NCBI RefSeq assembly: GCF_008831285.2
Contig: NW_022205179.1
Coordinates: 1 to 33,509 of the forward strand
DNA: 33,509 bases
Direction of reading: 5' to 3'
Source: Nymphaea colorata
Taxonomy: Eukaryota > Streptophyta > Magnoliopsida > Nymphaeales > Nymphaeaceae
This document shows, in pieces, positions 30,395 to 33,509 of the stretch (position 1 is the stretch's first letter; every line of letters begins with the position of its first letter). The translations under genes were made by a program, and so were the position numbers. The notes below the pieces were generated by a model, which did no database searches, was not told the origin of the DNA, and was given only the letters and a program-made list of their open reading frames with translations.

Positions 30395-32190
30395 TCAGGC
30401 GATCATTTTGAAAACCCTCAGCTTGTGGACGATGGCCTGGAGGTGCTGCTCGGTTATGCTCTTGGCCGGCCTGCCCTCCACGATGGCTTAGATCTGTGAC
30501 TTCTGGTGGAAGTATTCGATGTCCTTGTTGGCGTTGATCAGCAGCAGCTGCTTCATGGTGATGAGGTAGTCGAGAAGCACTATCCTCTCGTCTCTCCCCT
30601 CTCCTTCAGGCTGCCCGATCACTTCCCGATACAACTTTCCGATTTCTACTGCCAGTTCCCCGTCGATTCCTGCCAGTGCGTCTTCGTAGGCCACTGCTGA
30701 CTCTCCGTTGAGTACTTGGGCGTACTTGAGGACGTATTGGTCCACCACTTCTTCGATTCGCTCAAATTCTCTGGTCCTGCGATAGATGGTGGCGTGCCGG
30801 GGAGTAATGAGACGCAGGTGCTTGAGGTCACTCAGTTTTCCTGCCAGCAACGCCCGCATCTGCTCGCGCAGTCTGGGAGAACCTTCACCCACTGCAGCCA
30901 TCCTCTCCAACAATTTGTAGAAGAAGCGGCAGAGATGCACTTGACTCAGTAGCTGGCTTGACGTCTTCTTGTGGTCTGGAGCCCAATCCCCCATGCGTGC
31001 TACCGTCCTCGCAAGATGACCCAGCTTATGCTCTCCCAATCTTTCAAGCACCAGTTCTCCCTCTCCTTTTTCTGACCTTTCGAACCGCTACATTTTTTCC
31101 ACTCTTTCCACTTTATCCGCCCTGTCGTTGAGTTATCCGATGCGCTCAAGTCCGTTACCGTTGGCGCTTATTTCTCCAGTTCTGCTAATTTTGCGGAAGG
31201 TTTTGGGAGCAGTCACTGTGTTTTTGCCAGTGGTGTTAAATTATGGACGCTCCTCATGGTCGTGGCTGACTGCGCGTGTGCGGAAGAGAGAGTTTGTGCG
31301 CTGGCCTGTAGAATGCAAGCTGAGTGGCTCAGCCGCTGTGCTTTATCTTCCCTCATCGAAGAAAGTGATCATTTCTTCGGGAGACATGCGCTGGGTAGGA
31401 TTGATCTGCAATGCCTTCACCAAAAAGGCAGAAGCTGTCTTTGAAACGCCCACGGGCAGGATACTCTTAATTGAGATAGCCTTTATCTGCCTCTTCAGGT
31501 CGGCTTCTGTTTTGGCTCTCCAGGGAGTGTTTCCAGTGAGCATCTCGTAGAATATGACTCCGATGGCCCACACGTCGCTCTTGGGACTGTAGATGTTGTC
31601 ATTAAGAGCCTCAAGGGGCATGTATACTGGGGACCCTACGTTGTAATTGCTGTGTTTTTTAAGGTCTTGGCTCCTAACTGCAAAGCCAAAATCGGCTATC
31701 TTCACATCCTTCGCGCTGAAGAAGATGTTGGCTGGCTTCAGATCGCGATGCACGATTCCAAAGCGGTTTATTCCCTTATAGCCATTGATGATTTGGGTAA
31801 GCAATTCAGTAGCTCTTGCTTCCGATAAGTGGCGATGTTCCTTGATGAGTTTGGCAAGGTCTCCGCCGTCGCAGAGTTCAGTGACGATGCAGGTGTGCGA
31901 CTTGAGGGGGATTACTTCGTGCAGTTTGATCACATTCTGCAGGTCCGAGAGCGTCTTCAGTACGTCGATCTCATTGGAAAGCAGTGTTTTATGCACCTCT
32001 CCTTTCACGTTCTTCATGTCGATGAGCTTCAGGGCAATAGCCTCGCCTGTGTTCACTCAGACTTACCAGTAGAGTCATTGCACCCGCGGTACACCACGCT
32101 CGAGTACCCCTTGCCGATGACGTCGCGAGGCACGTATGAGTACTGGCCGATCTTTCGTCTCACTTCCGGAAGGTTTTATGAACCCTTCAT
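30395..32190 (-). CDS. Ser/Thr protein kinase, ULK/ATG1-like, with long C-terminal region
   Basis: ATG 32190 (minus); one 20-nt intron (32047-32066); then an unbroken frame to TGA 30397-30395, giving 591 residues. Kinase domain, about residues 14-275: VIGKGYSSVVYRG, AIALKLID, TELCDGGDLAKLI, VHRDLKPANIFF, DFGFAV, GSPVYMPLEAL, DVWAIGVIFYEML and PTQRMSPEEM. The CDGGDL hinge and SPVYMPLE loop are ULK/ATG1-like. A Ser/Thr/Arg-rich linker follows, then a 200-residue all-helical C-terminal part (ERLGEHKLGHLARTVARMG, LLDYLITMKQLLLINANKDI), resembling in position the tandem MIT/EAT domain by which ATG1/ULK1 binds ATG13. This makes a true autophagy kinase more likely than for the shorter kinase at 8925-9986. 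No frame break. Confidence 0.87.
32047..32066 (-). other. 20-nt intron in ULK-like kinase
   Basis: GTAAGT...CACAG on the minus strand. Removal gives NDST-GEAIALKLI, exactly bridging the glycine loop and the VAIK-lysine strand. The intron contains TGA triplets. Confidence 0.9.
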
Positions 32191-32372
32191 TCTATAATTT
32201 TATTGCGGACAAGCGAATGTCCCAGAAAATGATCATCTATTTTACCCATATTAAAGCAACAATCATAATTCTCCCTTAGTCAACTGAAGCTCAATAAGTG
32301 GTGGTTAATGCCAATAGATGTTTTTGTCATTTTGGATATTACTGTCAATCTAAAGATATGGGATGATGATGA

Positions 32373-33259
32373 TCAGATTTCAGGGTATTCTGAGGCAAAG
32401 CTGGAGTTGGCGTCCTTGGGGTAAACTGGTTGTCCGACTGGCACATTTCTGTATCTGTTAATGGGCTGGTGAGATTCGAAGCTTTCAGTGGTATTGATAG
32501 GCACTCTCTGCATCTCAACTTCTTGTCTTGCTTGCCTTCCTTGCCTCATCTGTCTGAGCCTTTCGATTTCAGCTTCATGGAAACGGATCTGTGCCTAGAC
32601 TGGGCTCTCAACAGGTTGTTGTCGGCGGATAAAGGAGTCATGAACTCTTCCCCTGACAGCTGCAGCAGGGACTGGCTGGACTGGCTGTGGGTAAGGTCTT
32701 CCCATTTGAACTGGCTGGACGGGAATAGAGGGATAAGCGTGAGGATGGACGGGCATAGGCTGGTTGAGAGAGTAGAGGTAAGGTTGCTGTTGTACCATCA
32801 TTTGTTGTTGCTGTTGGGCTTGCATCATTCTGTTTCTGTTTCTGATGCGTTTGGCCTTGCAGAACTTGAAGATAATGACTGCCAGGACTGCAGTACCGAC
32901 CATCATGCCGACTCTGAAGATCTTGTTGTAGCGTCTCCTCTCAATCCTTCTCTCCTCGCGCTCCTCCTCAGTCAAATCATTTCCGTATTCTTCATCTACA
33001 TTGTCGCAAAATTACATTCTGGCTCAGCCATCATCTCTTCCTCATGGTGACCACCGTGTTTAAGTTCTTTTTTATGCTTTTTGTGGTGTGGTTTGGGCTC
33101 AGGGTGTTCGGGAAGGATATGTGGGGCAGGCTCGACAGTGACAGAATCTATCTCCGCTTGTGTGAAAGGAGCGTAGACACCTTGGGGAAGGTTTTCCTGG
33201 GTATAGCTGGTAGCTGCGAGGGCTGCCAGCAGGACAAGACTAACAAAAACTGTCTTCAT
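32373..33259 (-). CDS. Type I membrane protein with signal peptide and Gln/Pro-rich tail, 288 residues
   Basis: ATG 33259 (minus); a 20-nt intron (32996-33015) joins two frames into exactly 289 codons ending at TGA 32375-32373. The signal peptide is MKTVFVSLVLLAALAATSYT. The short extracellular part is His/Lys/Glu-rich (HPEPKPHHKKHKKELKHGG). A charged segment (EEEREERRIERRRYNKIF) leads into a membrane span, VGMMVGTAVLAVIIFKF. The cytoplasmic tail is rich in Gln, Pro and Tyr (QAQQQQQMMVQQQ, YPSIPVQPVQMGRPYPQPVQ). I recognise no family. The His-rich stretch could bind metal; the tail could bind WW or SH3-like partners. Its start lies only about 175 bases from the telomere. Confidence 0.72.
32996..33015 (-). 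other. 20-nt intron
   Basis: GTAATT...TGTAG on the minus strand. Removal gives EPEY-EEYGNDLTEEE and connects the signal-peptide exon to the membrane-span exon. Confidence 0.88.
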
Positions 33260-33434
33260 GATTGGAAATATATATGAATTGAGGGATTATTGATGGCTAT
33301 TAATCATACTCCACCGCAAAATATAGGCGCATGCACAATTGACGGTTATTGCATTATCAATATTCCGAATGCTTCATTTTCATATATCCAATCCTCAATT
33401 GATGCTTTTTTCTAATTGAAGCAGCATTATGACC
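33260..33434. other. Right subtelomere, no gene seen
   Basis: 175 AT-rich bases between the last gene and the telomere, containing the promoter of that gene. I see no repeat shared clearly with the left subtelomere. Confidence 0.55.
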
Positions 33435-33509
33435 GGGGTTGGGGTTGGGGTTGGGGTTGGGGTTGGGGTTGGGGTTGGGGTTGGGGTTGGGTTGGGGTTG
33501 GGGTTGGGG
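33435..33509. repeat. Right telomere, G4T2 repeats
   Basis: GGGGTT units from 33435 to the end of the window, with one GGGTT variant (33489-33493) about 20 bases from the tip. With the left C4A2 array this shows that the window is an entire linear chromosome. Confidence 0.97.

Noticed and set aside
281-33259. Standard Tetrahymena/Paramecium reading of TAA/TAG as glutamine
   Set aside because: It was the first assumption, but the acidic tracts, repeat-aligned positions and coiled coils fit glutamate better. Not fully excluded.

Overview
The window is a complete linear chromosome of a ciliate macronucleus. It opens with C4A2 telomeric repeats (1-83) and closes with G4T2 repeats (33435-33509). 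At least 23 protein genes lie between them, on both strands, with gaps mostly of 50-350 bases. TGA is the only stop codon; TAA and TAG occur in frame in nearly every gene. Several aligned or composition-biased positions fit glutamate better than glutamine at these codons. G4T2 telomeres plus TAA/TAG = Glu point to a peritrich oligohymenophorean (Vorticella/Carchesium/Epistylis relatives; NCBI table 30). This is an inference, and the species is not identified.

Layout. Left arm: an MCPH1-like BRCT protein (+), a mitochondrial ribosomal protein bS16m with a very long tail (-), a three-KH RNA-binding protein (+), two unrecognised proteins (+) and a ULK/ATG1-like kinase (+). Centre-left: a cysteine-rich multi-pass membrane protein (+), a SHIPPO-repeat axonemal-type protein (+), a C2H2 zinc-finger protein (-), an 822-residue secreted cysteine-rich protein (+) and a small unknown (+). 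Centre-right: a cyclin (+), a VPS9-domain protein (-), SCO1 (-) diverging from the OLA1 GTPase (+), a basic unknown (-), an RMND5/GID2 ubiquitin-ligase subunit (-), a helix-turn-helix protein (-) diverging from a coiled-coil protein (+), and an unknown (-). Right arm: a PHO80/P-type cyclin (-), a second ULK-like kinase with a long tail (-) and a signal-peptide membrane protein (-). I see no tRNA, rRNA, transposon or CRISPR array.

Gene structure. Introns are tiny and uniform. Of 19 introns inferred from reading frame, 13 are exactly 20 nt, four are 23 nt and two are 26 nt, all GT-AG and most starting GTA. Ten genes read as intact proteins once these are removed. Many other genes, concentrated between about 19.1 and 29.6 kb, have single-base frame breaks that no GT-AG intron explains. 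Most equal one missing base. Sequence error is the simplest reading, but it is not proven.

The genes do not form one pathway. They are a mix of housekeeping, cell-cycle/autophagy signalling, ciliary and surface functions, as expected for a random macronuclear chromosome.
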